A stretch of 64,000 bases of DNA from Methanonatronarchaeum sp. AMET-Sl (GCF_029854155.1 NZ_CP122958.1:452001-516000), one strand, 5' to 3'. Counted from the first letter of the stretch, positions 12,656 to 22,225 are shown. Program-made: numbers and translations. The notes: generated by a model not told the origin, from the sequence alone.

Positions 12656-13468
12656 TTAATTGATTGCTCTTTGTTTGAATCCCCATATTCCGATTGGTAC
12701 AAATATAGCTATGCTTATTATTAATCCTATTATGCAGGCTATTAGGGGTAGGCCTGCTGTTTCTGGTGCTATGAAAACTCTGATTGATTCGCTGACGTAT
12801 GTGAGTGGTATTCCGAATGTGAAGTAATATAATATTTCACTTATTTCTCTAACCATGTCTACGGGGTAGAAAGTTGCTCCGAGAAACATCATTGGCATTG
12901 TTATTAGAAACATTATTTCGAACATGATTTCGGGTGGTTCGAAATAACTGCCTATTCCAAGCCCCATTCCTCCGAAAATGATTCCGGTGGCCATAAATAT
13001 GATTATTAGTACTATTAGTGAAGTGAGTGTTAGTGTGAAGGTTTCTGGAAACAGTATTATTGCGAGGATTAATACTGCTAGTCCGGAGAAGACTCCTTGG
13101 AACATTCCGTAAATGATTTTTTCTAGTGCGAGGCTCGCCATTGTTAGTGGTAGTAGTATGTGTGCTCTTATTTCTTGGTTGTGGTCAAAACTTATGCCTA
13201 TCTCTCCGCCAACGCTTCGCATTGCCCCTAACATAGCGGTCATAGCTATTATACCTGGCACCAAGATCTCGATGTAATCAATCATGAATACATCTAGTTG
13301 GGGTAGTAATAAACCAAATACAATTAGAAAGAACATTGGTTGGCCTAAAATCCTCATTAGGTTGCCCCGGATGTCTTTCCGGAAGACCATTAGGTCTCGT
13401 ATAAAAACTGCGTAAGCAGCTCTGAAACTCCATTTAAATTCGTTGAGGTCTATTTTTAATTCCTCCAA
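12656..13468 (-). CDS. ABC-2 type transporter permease
   Basis: Membrane subunit of an ABC exporter, 270 residues with about six hydrophobic segments: near residues 38-55, 65-85, 105-135, 145-170, 180-205 and 240-262. It starts with an amphipathic leader (FRAAYAVFIRDLMVFRKDI). GIGSYFEPPEIMFEIMFLI and FYPVDMVREISEILYYFTF are typical of ABC2_membrane proteins related to DrrB and NodJ. It lies downstream of its ATPase gene in the same direction. Substrate unknown; lipids, drugs or polysaccharide are all possible. Confidence 0.88.
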   Translation of the reverse strand: MEELKIDLNEFKWSFRAAYAVFIRDLMVFRKDIRGNLMRILGQPMFFLIVFGLLLPQLDVFMIDYIEILVPGIIAMTAMLGAMRSVGGEIGISFDHNQEIRAHILLPLTMASLALEKIIYGMFQGVFSGLAVLILAIILFPETFTLTLTSLIVLIIIFMATGIIFGGMGLGIGSYFEPPEIMFEIMFLITMPMMFLGATFYPVDMVREISEILYYFTFGIPLTYVSESIRVFIAPETAGLPLIACIIGLIISIAIFVPIGIWGFKQRAIN

Positions 13469-13598
13469 ATCAATCGATTTAAACTCTAAGAATAGTGTTT
13501 AGTTTTTTTTGACTCGAATCTATTGTTTATTGGATTTATATTGGGTTTTATCTGTTGTATGGTGTTGTAGGTCTATTTCTGTTGGTTGTTTTTGTGGT

Positions 13599-14531
13599 TT
13601 ACTCGAGTTTTTCGCCTGTTAGGCTGATGAAGACATCTTCTAGTGTTGGTTTCCGTATGTCTAGTGAACGTATGGATATGCCTGTTGTTTTTATTTTGTC
13701 CATGACGATTGGACTGAGTTCTTCACCTTTTTCTGCGTAGATATGTAGTTCCATTGTTCGGGCTCCTTCGATTGTTTTTATTTCTTTCACTCCCTTGATT
13801 TGTTTGAGTTTTTCGATTAGTTCTGGATATACGTCGTCTAAACCTACTTTAATAACGTTTTCTGCTGGCCCTTTTTTCTTTAGGTTTGTAGGGCTGTCTA
13901 GACCAACTATCTTTCCTTCGCTCATTATGGCTACTCTGTCGCATAAGGCATCAGCTTCTTCCATGTAGTGGGTGGTTAACAACATTGTTTTTCCTTGTTT
14001 ATTCAATTCGATTATTTTCTGCCATATAGCTCGTCTTGCGTGGGGGTCAAGCCCCATTGTGGGTTCGTCAAGAAAGATTATGTCGGGTTCATGGATTAAT
14101 GCACGTGCGATAAGCAATCTCTGCAACATACCTCCGGAATATTTCTTTATGTTGTCATCTGCCCTTTCATGTAACCCAACCATTCGGAGCACATCATCGA
14201 TTTTCTCTCTTCTGTTTTGAACTCCATAGGCTCTGGCCATTATTGAGATGTTTTCTCTGCCAGAAAGTTTTTTATCGAGGCTTCGGTGTTGAGGCACGAC
14301 CCCTATTTTCATTTTAACTCCCAGGGGGTTTTTAGTTACATCTAAACCGGATACTAATGCCTTACCTTCAGTTGGACGGATCTCGGTGGTAAGCATTCCA
14401 ATTGTAGTTGTTTTACCGGCTCCATTAGGCCCCAACAAACCAAATATCTCTCCATCATCGACTTTAAACGAAATATCGTCTACAGCGTGGATATTTCCAT
14501 ACCGTTTACTTAAATTATTGACTTCAATCAA
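13599..14531 (-). CDS. ABC transporter ATP-binding protein (DrrA/NodI type)
   Basis: Energises the exporter together with the permease gene downstream. The 310 residues contain Walker A GPNGAGKTTTIG, Q-loop VVPQHRSLD, the signature YSGGMLQRLLIAR, Walker B DIIFLDEPTMGLDP and the H-loop LLTTHYMEEAD. After the ATPase core (to about residue 220) comes the extra C-terminal domain of the DrrA class, ending KPTLEDVFISLTGEKLE, a conserved close. ATG at 14531. The permease follows after 130 bases; the gap 13469-13598 has no visible gene. Confidence 0.93.
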   Translation of the reverse strand: MIEVNNLSKRYGNIHAVDDISFKVDDGEIFGLLGPNGAGKTTTIGMLTTEIRPTEGKALVSGLDVTKNPLGVKMKIGVVPQHRSLDKKLSGRENISIMARAYGVQNRREKIDDVLRMVGLHERADDNIKKYSGGMLQRLLIARALIHEPDIIFLDEPTMGLDPHARRAIWQKIIELNKQGKTMLLTTHYMEEADALCDRVAIMSEGKIVGLDSPTNLKKKGPAENVIKVGLDDVYPELIEKLKQIKGVKEIKTIEGARTMELHIYAEKGEELSPIVMDKIKTTGISIRSLDIRKPTLEDVFISLTGEKLE

Positions 14532-14585
14532 AAATACTCACCAAACATTTTTTTATAAAAATAATTAGTTATAACCGAATATTTT

Positions 14586-15242
14586 TTATTTAAAACTTAT
14601 TTCAGGTATATTTTTCAATTCATTTAGGTTTTGGATAACATAATCCGGTTTTAATCCCTTATACCTATATTTTTCTCCATTAAAAGAGATTAATATAGAT
14701 TTGATGCCGTAGTTGTTAGCTCCTGCTACATCATGCTTAAGTGAGTTACCGATGTATGCTTTTGGTTTACAATCTGATTTTTCAACAGCGTACTTAAATA
14801 TCGTTGGATCTGGTTTAGCGACCCCAACCTCTCCTGAGGTTACTACACAACTGAAATAACTACTTAAACCCAAGCTCTCGACCTTCTCTCTCTGAACCTT
14901 TTTAGGGCCATTGGTAACAAGAACCTTTTCATCCTGTATTTTATCCAAAACCTCATCTACACCATTGAATAGATAAAGATTATCTAAAACCTCATAATGG
15001 TAGATACGGGATAGACGGCGAATCCGATCAACATCAAAAACCCCTTTTTCCTCAAAAACCTCCTTGAATATAGGGAAACGTGTTTTCAATTTATTATCGA
15101 TAGTAACTCTGTCATGTGCCCTTAGATAGTCATCTCTATCGATTTCCGGAAGTCCACACCTCTCAAGACACTCAGCAAGTATCTCACTACGAGATTTGCT
15201 CACCCCGCATAGAGTCCCATCAAGATCAAACAAAACCGCCAT
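14586..15242 (-). CDS. HAD-superfamily phosphatase (phosphoglycolate phosphatase-like)
   Basis: Haloacid dehalogenase fold hydrolase. Motif I is VLFDLDGTLCG with the nucleophile Asp, motif II is VLVTNGPKKVQREK, motif III has VAKPDPTIFKY, and motif IV is AYIGNSLKHDVAGANN. The cap between motifs I and II is alpha-helical (subfamily I). I take the ATG at 15242; an in-frame TTG four codons upstream is less likely. The substrate cannot be deduced. It precedes nothing obvious on its strand and is probably monocistronic. Confidence 0.82.
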   Translation of the reverse strand: MAVLFDLDGTLCGVSKSRSEILAECLERCGLPEIDRDDYLRAHDRVTIDNKLKTRFPIFKEVFEEKGVFDVDRIRRLSRIYHYEVLDNLYLFNGVDEVLDKIQDEKVLVTNGPKKVQREKVESLGLSSYFSCVVTSGEVGVAKPDPTIFKYAVEKSDCKPKAYIGNSLKHDVAGANNYGIKSILISFNGEKYRYKGLKPDYVIQNLNELKNIPEISFK

Positions 15243-15369
15243 AAAAACCAACAACTACCACTATACCTATAAAGTAATTAGTGTATACCAAAAAAACAAA
15301 CCTTTTTTTAGATTTTTTTGAGTATAAACTCCTTTTCTAGAGGTCTATAGATGGGTTTTATCTCTGTTT

Positions 15370-16371
15370 TTAGAAATCTCTTTCAGAAATGAATTCCGCC
15401 ATACCGATTAAGTATTCTTTGTTTTTAGATTCTGGTAGTGGCTTTAGGTGTCCGATTCCTTGTTTTATCATTTCATCAACTTTTTTTGAGGCATAATCTA
15501 GCGAGCCTTCATGCTCTAGAAGTTTTATCGCTGTTTCAACATCGCTTTCTGTTGTTTTTTGACGGGGTTTTTCAAGTATTTTGATAAATTTAGTTGGGTC
15601 GTTTGAGTTATTGATATAATGGATTGCCATAAGGCTTCTTTTTCCTTCACGGATGTCGTTTCCGACTTGGCCACCACGTCCCTTGCCTTCCTGGAAATCT
15701 AGTAAGTCATCAGCTATTTGGAAGGCGTAACCTATTTTTTCTCCATATTTCCGGACTTCCGTACTAACATCTTCGGAGGCTCCGGCTATTAAAGCACCGC
15801 CATAAACACTACCGCTTATCAATGCACCAGTCTTTTTAGATATCATCTTCATGTAATCTTCTTCAGTGATATCGAGTTTTTCACGTGAGTTTATATCCAT
15901 TGCTTGGCCTTCGGTTAATTCTGTAACTACGTGGGAAAGTAACTTCATTAATTTGAAGTTTTTTTGGTCGGATAGCCCTACTTCTTCTCCTCTTGAAGCA
16001 GAGACAAATGCCTTTGCAAACATACCATCACCGACATTTATAGCGCGGGGTATACCTATACGTTTCCAGACTGTTGGGTGGTCCCGCCTATATTCATCTC
16101 GGTCTTGGATATCATCATGTATTAAAGAAAAATTATGAATAATCTCTATTGCAGCAGCATACGGTAATGCCTCTTTTTTAGTTCCCCCAAGCGCTTCACA
16201 GGTCAGTATACATAGACCTGGTCTCCAACGCTTTCCCCCAGTATTGAGGTGATAATGCACTTCATCATAGAGATGATTGATTTCGTGGTTTTTTGGAATA
16301 ACTTTCCTTATCTCTTCATCGACAACTGGCTTCAATTCCTTTATCCGTTTCCAAACTCCTTCAGTATCCAT
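15370..16371 (-). CDS. Polyprenyl (geranylgeranyl) diphosphate synthase
   Basis: Trans-prenyltransferase that lengthens DMAPP with IPP units, giving the C20 chain used by GGGP synthase for archaeal lipids. The first Asp-rich motif is LIHDDIQDRDEYRRDHPTVW and the second is AFQIADDLLDFQEGKGRG. GKRWRPGLCILTCEALGG supplies the IPP-binding lysine and arginine. The ATG at 16371 is preferred because GGAGA stands seven bases before it; a TTG six codons upstream extends the frame. Chain length is inferred from context, not read from the sequence with certainty. Confidence 0.9.
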   Translation of the reverse strand: MDTEGVWKRIKELKPVVDEEIRKVIPKNHEINHLYDEVHYHLNTGGKRWRPGLCILTCEALGGTKKEALPYAAAIEIIHNFSLIHDDIQDRDEYRRDHPTVWKRIGIPRAINVGDGMFAKAFVSASRGEEVGLSDQKNFKLMKLLSHVVTELTEGQAMDINSREKLDITEEDYMKMISKKTGALISGSVYGGALIAGASEDVSTEVRKYGEKIGYAFQIADDLLDFQEGKGRGGQVGNDIREGKRSLMAIHYINNSNDPTKFIKILEKPRQKTTESDVETAIKLLEHEGSLDYASKKVDEMIKQGIGHLKPLPESKNKEYLIGMAEFISERDF

Positions 16372-16389
16372 AGTATCTCCAACAATCAA

Positions 16390-16806
16390 TTATATCTTGC
16401 TTAATAAGGCAGCGATATCCAGCACCACCAAAAGAAAAACGGGCTCTAGAGAAGTTTTTGAGGGTCATCACAACTCTAACTCTATTTCTCGGGTGAAGTT
16501 GCCACAACACCACTACCCCCTAAATCCCTGAAATATTTTCAAAACACACCTACCGATTCTTTCATCCAAAGTTGTTTGTGGACATGTTTTGATGAATCAG
16601 ACTTCTACTGCTATACCAAACTTACATTTATCGATTTTTATATCTTACTCCCAAGGCTGTACCACATCCCTATATGAAAGGGATTTTTAGCCTTGAGACA
16701 AGAATAAATTAGGTAGGACTGAGTCCTCCATGATTAAAGCCATAAGCTCCCTCCTCGCGATCTCGATAGAGTATAAGTTATTGCTTGGTTTTTTTTAATA
16801 AATGTT
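16390..16806. other. Intergenic region with a nested stem-loop
   Basis: No gene seen. A nested hairpin lies at 16653-16694: the outer stem AAGGCT (16653-16658) pairs with AGCCTT (16689-16694), and the inner stem ATCCCT (16666-16671) pairs with AGGGAT (16679-16684). It could be a small structured RNA or an IS-end remnant. The rest is unremarkable. Confidence 0.4.
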
Positions 16807-17319
16807 TTAAGATGGCTTGAATTTTAGGCTTAAAACCCCATTTTTGTACTCCATCTCCATTGATTCACTGTCAACAGGTCTAGGTAAGTTAACTTCCCTA
16901 GAATATCTATCTGAATCGCTTTCTGCTTCAATAAGAACCTTATCACCATGGACAGCAATAGAGATATCTTCTTCATTGACTCCAGGAATTTCTGCTGTAA
17001 CAACTATATTGTCTTCTTTATCGAAAACATCGACCAATGGCTCCCTACCCTTATCACTAACTCGGTCACCAAAACTCCTTACTTCGGGTTCACCAGACTG
17101 ATCCATACGAATCGAAAAACCAAACCTAAATGGACCCTCCCCGGAAGCACGACGTCGCTCATCAACTGCCTTCCTCAGTTTTTCTTCGTTAACTTCATCT
17201 AAATGGGGCCACATCTCCTCAAAAATGTCAACAAAACCCATCTCACCATGATCTCTATCGAAGAAATCTCTCAACATCTTCTCAAACAATTCATCAAAAG
17301 GATCTTTATCTCTAGTCAT
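16807..17319 (-). CDS. Hsp20/alpha-crystallin small heat shock protein
   Basis: ATP-independent chaperone that holds unfolding proteins. The alpha-crystallin domain occupies about residues 80-168, with DVFDKEDNIVVTAEIPGVNE, DISIAVHGDKVLIEAES and the closing YKNGVLSLKFKPS. The long N-terminal region is acidic (DPFDELFEKMLRDFFDRD), as expected in a halophile. The ATG at 17319 gives a sensible N-terminus (MTRDKDPFDEL); the frame extends 11 codons upstream to a non-ATG start. It lies 120 bases downstream of a second Hsp20 gene, and the two form a pair. Confidence 0.88.
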   Translation of the reverse strand: MTRDKDPFDELFEKMLRDFFDRDHGEMGFVDIFEEMWPHLDEVNEEKLRKAVDERRRASGEGPFRFGFSIRMDQSGEPEVRSFGDRVSDKGREPLVDVFDKEDNIVVTAEIPGVNEEDISIAVHGDKVLIEAESDSDRYSREVNLPRPVDSESMEMEYKNGVLSLKFKPS

Positions 17320-17429
17320 AAGCTTCAACAACAATATTTGCTCTACAAACAAATAAGATATTTCAAAAGAAACTTACGAAAAACCCAGAGATTTGATATG
17401 GGTTAGTTTACCTCAAGTCAGCACCCAAA

Positions 17430-17459
17430 CCCCTCTTAGTTAGGGAGAGGAAGATGTCA
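17430..17459 (+). repeat. IS605-like terminal hairpin overlapping the Hsp20 stop
   Basis: CCCCTCTTAGTTAGGGAGAGG followed by AAGATGTCA forms a CCTCT/AGAGG hairpin with the same tail (GATGTCA) as the hairpin at 12407-12437. Probably a short relic. Confidence 0.35.
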
Positions 17460-17877
17460 CCTCTATTGAACTACCTTTATCTTCAACCTTCTCCAACTTA
17501 ACGGTTAATACACCGTTTTCAAGCTCTGCCCTACCCTCATCCTTAACTTTAGAAGGCAGGCGAATCTCTGTTTCAAACTCAAGAGCCCTTCCATCCATCA
17601 AGTAGTTAGCAAGTTCTTTATCCCGCCTACCACTTACAACCAACTTCTTACCACTACCTTTAACTCGGACTTCAAGCTCTTCTTTCGAAAAACCAGGAAC
17701 ATCCATAACCAGGATTAAAACCCCGTCCCGTTCATATATATCCGTGAAAGGCAACAAAGAAGATTCTAACTTCCTGTGAATCATACCCAATATCTCAAAA
17801 TCCTTATCATCCCGTAAATCTTCAATAAAACGCTCTATCCTACCTATAATAAAATCAACTTTATTCAACCAAACCAC
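17440..17877 (-). CDS. Hsp20-like small heat shock protein, C-terminus coincides with an IS-like end
   Basis: Second Hsp20 member, 145 residues. The N-terminal helix-rich part (IIGRIERFIEDLRDDKDFEIL) is followed by the alpha-crystallin fold, with ERDGVLILVMDVPGFSKEEL, LEVRVKGSGKKLVVSGRR, LPSKVKDEGRAELENGVL and TVKLEK. The start is GTG at 17877. The last residues (VTSSSP) are read through a TGACATCTTCCTCTCCCTAA stretch that resembles the tail of IS605-type elements, so the original C-terminus may have been replaced. The gene precedes the other Hsp20 in the same direction. Confidence 0.85.
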   Translation of the reverse strand: MVWLNKVDFIIGRIERFIEDLRDDKDFEILGMIHRKLESSLLPFTDIYERDGVLILVMDVPGFSKEELEVRVKGSGKKLVVSGRRDKELANYLMDGRALEFETEIRLPSKVKDEGRAELENGVLTVKLEKVEDKGSSIEVTSSSP

Positions 17878-18164
17878 CCTAACAATATAATATTACCGCC
17901 AAACCCATTAATACCTATTAACCATCTAAACTAAACACCTAAAACAGAATTACAAAAAACATTTCCATTTCTTAAATATTTAGTATAGAAACCCGATTCT
18001 AACCAAAAAAACTCAATAAATCTATCCAAACAAAAAAACCTCAGCCCGAAAGAAAACACTATATAAAATTAATTTTAACTATCGTGTCAAGAACTCTCAT
18101 TTCTAACGAGTGCAACAAGTTAGTTAGGGGTTGTTCACATAAAAGAAGTTTATGGTTGATGTTT
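17878..18164. other. Intergenic region, promoter of the Hsp20 pair
   Basis: AT-rich. CTTAAATATTTAGTA at about 17973-17987 is a near-palindromic TATA-like element roughly 100 bases upstream of the Hsp20 start. No gene recognised. Confidence 0.3.
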
Positions 18165-19127
18165 TTATATAAAGCTGAACAACACGTATATTGCTATAGC
18201 GGTAACCAGTATGTTTATGATGAATTTGTAGATTGCGACCTTTGTACCTAGTTTTGGTCCGAAATAAGCGATTTTGTTTGGTAAACTACTTTTGGCAAGG
18301 AAAACTGTCATGGAGAATAAACTGCCTACAAGAAGGCCGCCAACGGCGTATATGGGTGTGACGGAGCCATCTGCCAATAACTCTCCTGCAAGTGTTATTG
18401 AGCTTGTTACGTCAGCGATTCTTACAACAATAATGGTTGAAACTTCGGGTGGTAGGCCAAAAACCTTTGTAATGGGCTCGATGTAATGGGTGATTTGGTC
18501 GAAGAGGTTTAGGGAGATAAGTAGGTTTGCGATTGTGTAGACTATTATAACTCTGGATAGGATTTTTTTTAGTGTTGGTAATGATTCGGTCACGCCGCTC
18601 CATGCGACACTCCATTTATCGTTAATCTCATTAAAACTTGTTTCGATACCTAGATCTATTTTATCACCACCACCATCAAGGTATATTGCTCCTAAAATAA
18701 TACCTATCAAGGTTATTAGGAATGCAATTCCGATTTGAAAGAAGATGTATAGGCCGCCTGCATATAAACCCAGTAGGGGGAGTACAACGGGTAGGTAGAA
18801 AGTGGGCATATGACTCAGGTAGCCGAAAAAAGTGCCCGCAATAACTGTGATTATAACTTCCTGTTCTTTAACAACACCATCTTCATAAAAACCAGCTAGC
18901 ATTGCGTATCCAGCAGGACCGCTTCCAAGCAATGTAGTAATTGTAGCTCCACCCGCTTTAGAGAGGTTGCCCCACCTAATAAAGGGTTTTGAAAGGAAAG
19001 CCAGTTTATCGAGTAAACCAAACTTAACCAATATATTAGCTCCAACAATACCTAAGACGATAAAAGGAACAAGCCTTGTAAAGAGAACAACCATCCTCTC
19101 AATAAACGGTCCTAAAACCCAATCCAT
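18165..19127 (-). CDS. Nucleoside-recognition (Gate) domain membrane protein
   Basis: Integral membrane protein of the nucleoside-recognition/Gate family (relatives: SpmA/SpmB, FeoB core, nucleoside transporters). The 320 residues carry about eight hydrophobic segments in two Gate repeats. The first has LLGSGPAGYAMLAGFYEDG and the second VVRIADVTSSITLAGELLADG. Such archaeal proteins (COG3366) are uncharacterised, and transport of a small substrate is only inferred. ATG at 19127. The gene is divergent from the small conserved gene at 19270. Confidence 0.8.
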   Translation of the reverse strand: MDWVLGPFIERMVVLFTRLVPFIVLGIVGANILVKFGLLDKLAFLSKPFIRWGNLSKAGGATITTLLGSGPAGYAMLAGFYEDGVVKEQEVIITVIAGTFFGYLSHMPTFYLPVVLPLLGLYAGGLYIFFQIGIAFLITLIGIILGAIYLDGGGDKIDLGIETSFNEINDKWSVAWSGVTESLPTLKKILSRVIIVYTIANLLISLNLFDQITHYIEPITKVFGLPPEVSTIIVVRIADVTSSITLAGELLADGSVTPIYAVGGLLVGSLFSMTVFLAKSSLPNKIAYFGPKLGTKVAIYKFIINILVTAIAIYVLFSFI

Positions 19128-19269
19128 TTGAACACTACAGAATATCTAGAGCCAATACAAAATGATTCTTATTCAAAAAACCAGGATAACGGAGTTAAGG
19201 CAATTGATTTATAATTTTGAGTCTATTTTATTCATATTAAGGATGTTTCTTTAATGAGAGGAAAAAAAT

Positions 19270-19602
19270 ATGGTAGATATTGAACTCAAAGCCCCAATCT
19301 GTGACCATGTTCACAAAATAACCGCCGAAAATGAAGGCGACAACATAGTTATAACAATCGAATCAACATGCAACCAGATAGGAAAACTTGTTGGAGAAAA
19401 AATGGTTTTAACCAAGAAAGAAGCAATGGGAATAACAAACAACTCACCATTAAACCAACTAAGAAAAGACTCAGAATCCCAGTGTTTTGTACCCCCCGCA
19501 ATCGCAACAGCCTGCGGAATTGCAAGCGGAAGAATATCTAAAAGACTCGCACAAAACGTAGAAAACACCAAGATGGAAATAAAAAAAGAAAAAGAGGAAT
19601 AA
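19270..19602 (+). CDS. Conserved methanogen-type protein with Cys pattern (DUF6951-like)
   Basis: A 110-residue soluble protein that I associate with a small family conserved in methanogens; function unknown. Four cysteines stand out: APICDHVHKI, ESTCNQIGKLVG, SQCFVPPAIATACGIASG. They could bind a metal or an iron-sulfur cluster. The C-terminus is a charged helix (KMEIKKEKEE). ATG at 19270 follows the purine-rich AGAGGAAAAAA. The gene begins a long A+C-rich block and lies 65 bases before malic enzyme in the same direction. Confidence 0.7.
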   Translation: MVDIELKAPICDHVHKITAENEGDNIVITIESTCNQIGKLVGEKMVLTKKEAMGITNNSPLNQLRKDSESQCFVPPAIATACGIASGRISKRLAQNVENTKMEIKKEKEE

Positions 19603-19667
19603 AAAAAACAACCACAAAAAACCACCAACCAACCACAACACCCCACCTATAGTTAGTTGTGTTATAT

Positions 19668-20945
19668 ATGGAATTTAACGAAAAAGCATTGAAGTATAAC
19701 AAAGGCGGAAAAATCCAGATCAACGGCAAAGTCACTGTAAAAAACCAAGAAGACCTAAGCCTCGCATACACACCAGGCGTCGCCGAACCATCAAAAGAGA
19801 TAGCCAGAGATAAAAACAAGGTATACGACTACACCAACAAATCAAACACCGTAGCCGTAATAAGCGATGGCTCAGCCGTCCTAGGATTAGGCGATATAGG
19901 GCCAGAAGCATCTATGCCCGTAATGGAAGGAAAATCCCTTCTATTCAAACTATTCGCAGGCATAGACGCATACCCCCTATGCATAAACCAAAAAGACCCA
20001 GAAAAAATAACCGAACTCATAAAAGCAACAGAACCAACATACGGAGGAATAAACCTCGAAGACATAACAGCACCAAAATGCTTCGAAATAGAAAAAAAAC
20101 TCAAGAAAACAATGAACATACCCGTGTTCCACGACGACCAACACGGAACAGCAATAATAGTTTTAGGCGCAGTATACAACGCCCTAGAAATAACCGAAAA
20201 AAACCTCAAAGACATAAAAATAGTAGTAAATGGAGCCGGAGCATCAGGAATCGCAATAACAAAAATATTATTAGACGCCGGAGCCCAAAACATCATCCAA
20301 TGCGACAGCAAAGGAACAATCTACAAAGGCCGAGAAACAAACATGAACAAATACAAAAAACAAATAGCCAACAAAACAAACCCAGAAAACATAAAAGGAA
20401 ACCTAAAAAAATCAATGAAAAACGCAGACCTATTCATAGGCCTATCAGTCCCAAACGTAGTTAACAAAAAAATGATCCGTAATATGGCCGAAAACCCAAT
20501 AGTCTTCCCAATGGCCAACCCAGAACCAGAAATATACCCAGAAAAAGCAAAAGAAGCCGGAGCCAAAATAGTAGGATCAGGCCGCAGCGACTACCCCAAC
20601 CAAATAAACAACGTCCTAGGATTCCCAGGAATATTCAGAGGCGCACTAGACATAAGAGCCCAAGACATAAACGAAGAAATGAAGATCGCCGCAGCAAAAG
20701 CACTAGCCGACCTAGCAAAACAACCAATACTAAAAAAACTAAAAAAACAATACCCAGATGAAGACCTAAAAGGATTCAACGAAAACTACATAATACCAAA
20801 ACCACTCGACCCAAGAGTCGTACCAAAAGTCGCAGAAGCAGTCGCACAAGCCGGAATAAAAACAGGCGTAGCAAGAAAAAAACCAAAACCAGGCCAAATA
20901 GAACAAAAAACCAAAAAACTCACCCAAAAAAACAGATTAATATAA
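19668..20945 (+). CDS. NAD(P)-dependent malic enzyme
   Basis: Oxidative decarboxylation of malate to pyruvate, or the reverse when used for anaplerosis. The 425-residue short prokaryotic form shows SLAYTPGVAEPSKEI, SDGSAVLGLGDIGPEASMPV, the catalytic Lys in MEGKSLLFKLF, GGINLEDITAPKCFEIE, IPVFHDDQHGTAIIVLGA, the dinucleotide motif VNGAGASGIAITKILL and MANPEPEIYPE. The ATG at 19668 is chosen over a GTG three codons earlier. Codon use is extreme: the coding strand is nearly free of T and G in third positions (ATA, CTA, AAC, AGA). Confidence 0.93.
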   Translation: MEFNEKALKYNKGGKIQINGKVTVKNQEDLSLAYTPGVAEPSKEIARDKNKVYDYTNKSNTVAVISDGSAVLGLGDIGPEASMPVMEGKSLLFKLFAGIDAYPLCINQKDPEKITELIKATEPTYGGINLEDITAPKCFEIEKKLKKTMNIPVFHDDQHGTAIIVLGAVYNALEITEKNLKDIKIVVNGAGASGIAITKILLDAGAQNIIQCDSKGTIYKGRETNMNKYKKQIANKTNPENIKGNLKKSMKNADLFIGLSVPNVVNKKMIRNMAENPIVFPMANPEPEIYPEKAKEAGAKIVGSGRSDYPNQINNVLGFPGIFRGALDIRAQDINEEMKIAAAKALADLAKQPILKKLKKQYPDEDLKGFNENYIIPKPLDPRVVPKVAEAVAQAGIKTGVARKKPKPGQIEQKTKKLTQKNRLI

Positions 20946-20992
20946 AAAAATAACACACAAAACCCTCTAACAAAAAAAGTTGGGAGAAAAAA

Positions 20993-22225
20993 TTGCAAGA
21001 CAAGGAATACCTAAACATCGAAGATGTAAACACAGTAGGAAAAACAGTACTAGTACGAATAGACGTAAACTCACCAATAGACCCAGCATCCAAAAGAATA
21101 CTAGACGACAATAGATTCAGATCCCACAAACAAACATTCAACAAACTTAGAAACTCAAAAGTAGTAGTCATAGCACACCAAAGCAGGCCAGGAAGAAACG
21201 ACTTCACAACCACAGAACAACACGCCAACAAACTAAGCGAAATACTACAAAGACCCGTAGAATACATCGACGACATATTTGGAACCAGAGCAAGACAAAA
21301 AATACAAAAAATGGAAACCGGCGACATAATATTCCTAGAAAACGTCAGATTCTACTCCGAAGAAGTATTACAACGAGACCCCCAAACACAAGGAGAAACA
21401 ATAATAGTAAACAAACTCACACCCTACTTCGACTACTTCATAATGGACGCCTTCGCAGCAGCACACCGATCACAACCCTCAATCGTAGGATTCCCCCAAA
21501 AAATACCCTCAATATCAGGCTGCCTAATGGAAAAAGAAATCAAAACACTCCAAAAAATCAAAAAAGAATTCAAAAACACATACTTCGTATTAGGCGGAGT
21601 AAAAATAAAAGACAGCATCGACGTAATAAACCACCTACTAGAAAACAAAACAGCAGAAAAAATATTCGTAACAGGAGTAGTAGCAAACACCTTCCTAAAA
21701 GCAAAAGGCCACAAAATAGGAAAACCAAACACAGACCTAATAAAAGAAATCTCAGACACAAAACAAATACAACAAGCCAAAAAAATACTCAAAAAACACA
21801 AAAACAAAATAGAAACACCAAAAGACGTAGCAATAGAACAAAACGGACAAAGAAAAGACATACCAATAAACAAAATCCCACAAAACAAAATGATCCAAGA
21901 CATAGGAATAGAAACAATAGCAGACTTCACAGACAAATTCAAAAACTGCCAAGCAATCGTAATGAACGGACCCGCAGGAGTATTCGAAAAACAAAAATTC
22001 GCCATCGGAACAAACGAACTAGTCCGAACAGCAGCCGAACTAAACGCATACACAATAATAGGAGGCGGCCACATATGCACCGCAGCCGAAGACGCCTGCA
22101 CCAAAAAACAATACGACCACATAAGCACCGGCGGCGGAGCACTAATGCAATTCTTCACAAACAAAAAACTCCCAGCCCTACAAGCACTCAAAAACTCAAA
22201 ACAAAAATTCAAAACCAAATACTAA
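20993..22225 (+). CDS. pgk: Phosphoglycerate kinase
   Basis: Transfers phosphate between 1,3-bisphosphoglycerate and ADP in glycolysis or gluconeogenesis. The 410 residues show VLVRIDVNSPI, VVIAHQSRPGRNDF, FLENVRFYSEE, DAFAAAHRSQPSIVGFP, YFVLGGVKIKDS, AIVMNGPAGVFEKQKFA and HISTGGGALMQFF. The start appears to be TTG at 20993, preceded by GTTGGGAGAAAAAA as a ribosome-binding region. It shares the extreme A+C-rich codon use of malic enzyme upstream and may be in the same transcript. tRNA-Thr follows 15 bases later. Confidence 0.95.
   Translation: MQDKEYLNIEDVNTVGKTVLVRIDVNSPIDPASKRILDDNRFRSHKQTFNKLRNSKVVVIAHQSRPGRNDFTTTEQHANKLSEILQRPVEYIDDIFGTRARQKIQKMETGDIIFLENVRFYSEEVLQRDPQTQGETIIVNKLTPYFDYFIMDAFAAAHRSQPSIVGFPQKIPSISGCLMEKEIKTLQKIKKEFKNTYFVLGGVKIKDSIDVINHLLENKTAEKIFVTGVVANTFLKAKGHKIGKPNTDLIKEISDTKQIQQAKKILKKHKNKIETPKDVAIEQNGQRKDIPINKIPQNKMIQDIGIETIADFTDKFKNCQAIVMNGPAGVFEKQKFAIGTNELVRTAAELNAYTIIGGGHICTAAEDACTKKQYDHISTGGGALMQFFTNKKLPALQALKNSKQKFKTKY

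Noticed and set aside
19829..22218. Long leftward frames over malic enzyme and pgk
   Set aside because: Shadows created by the A+C-rich plus strand; the rightward frames contain the full enzyme motifs.
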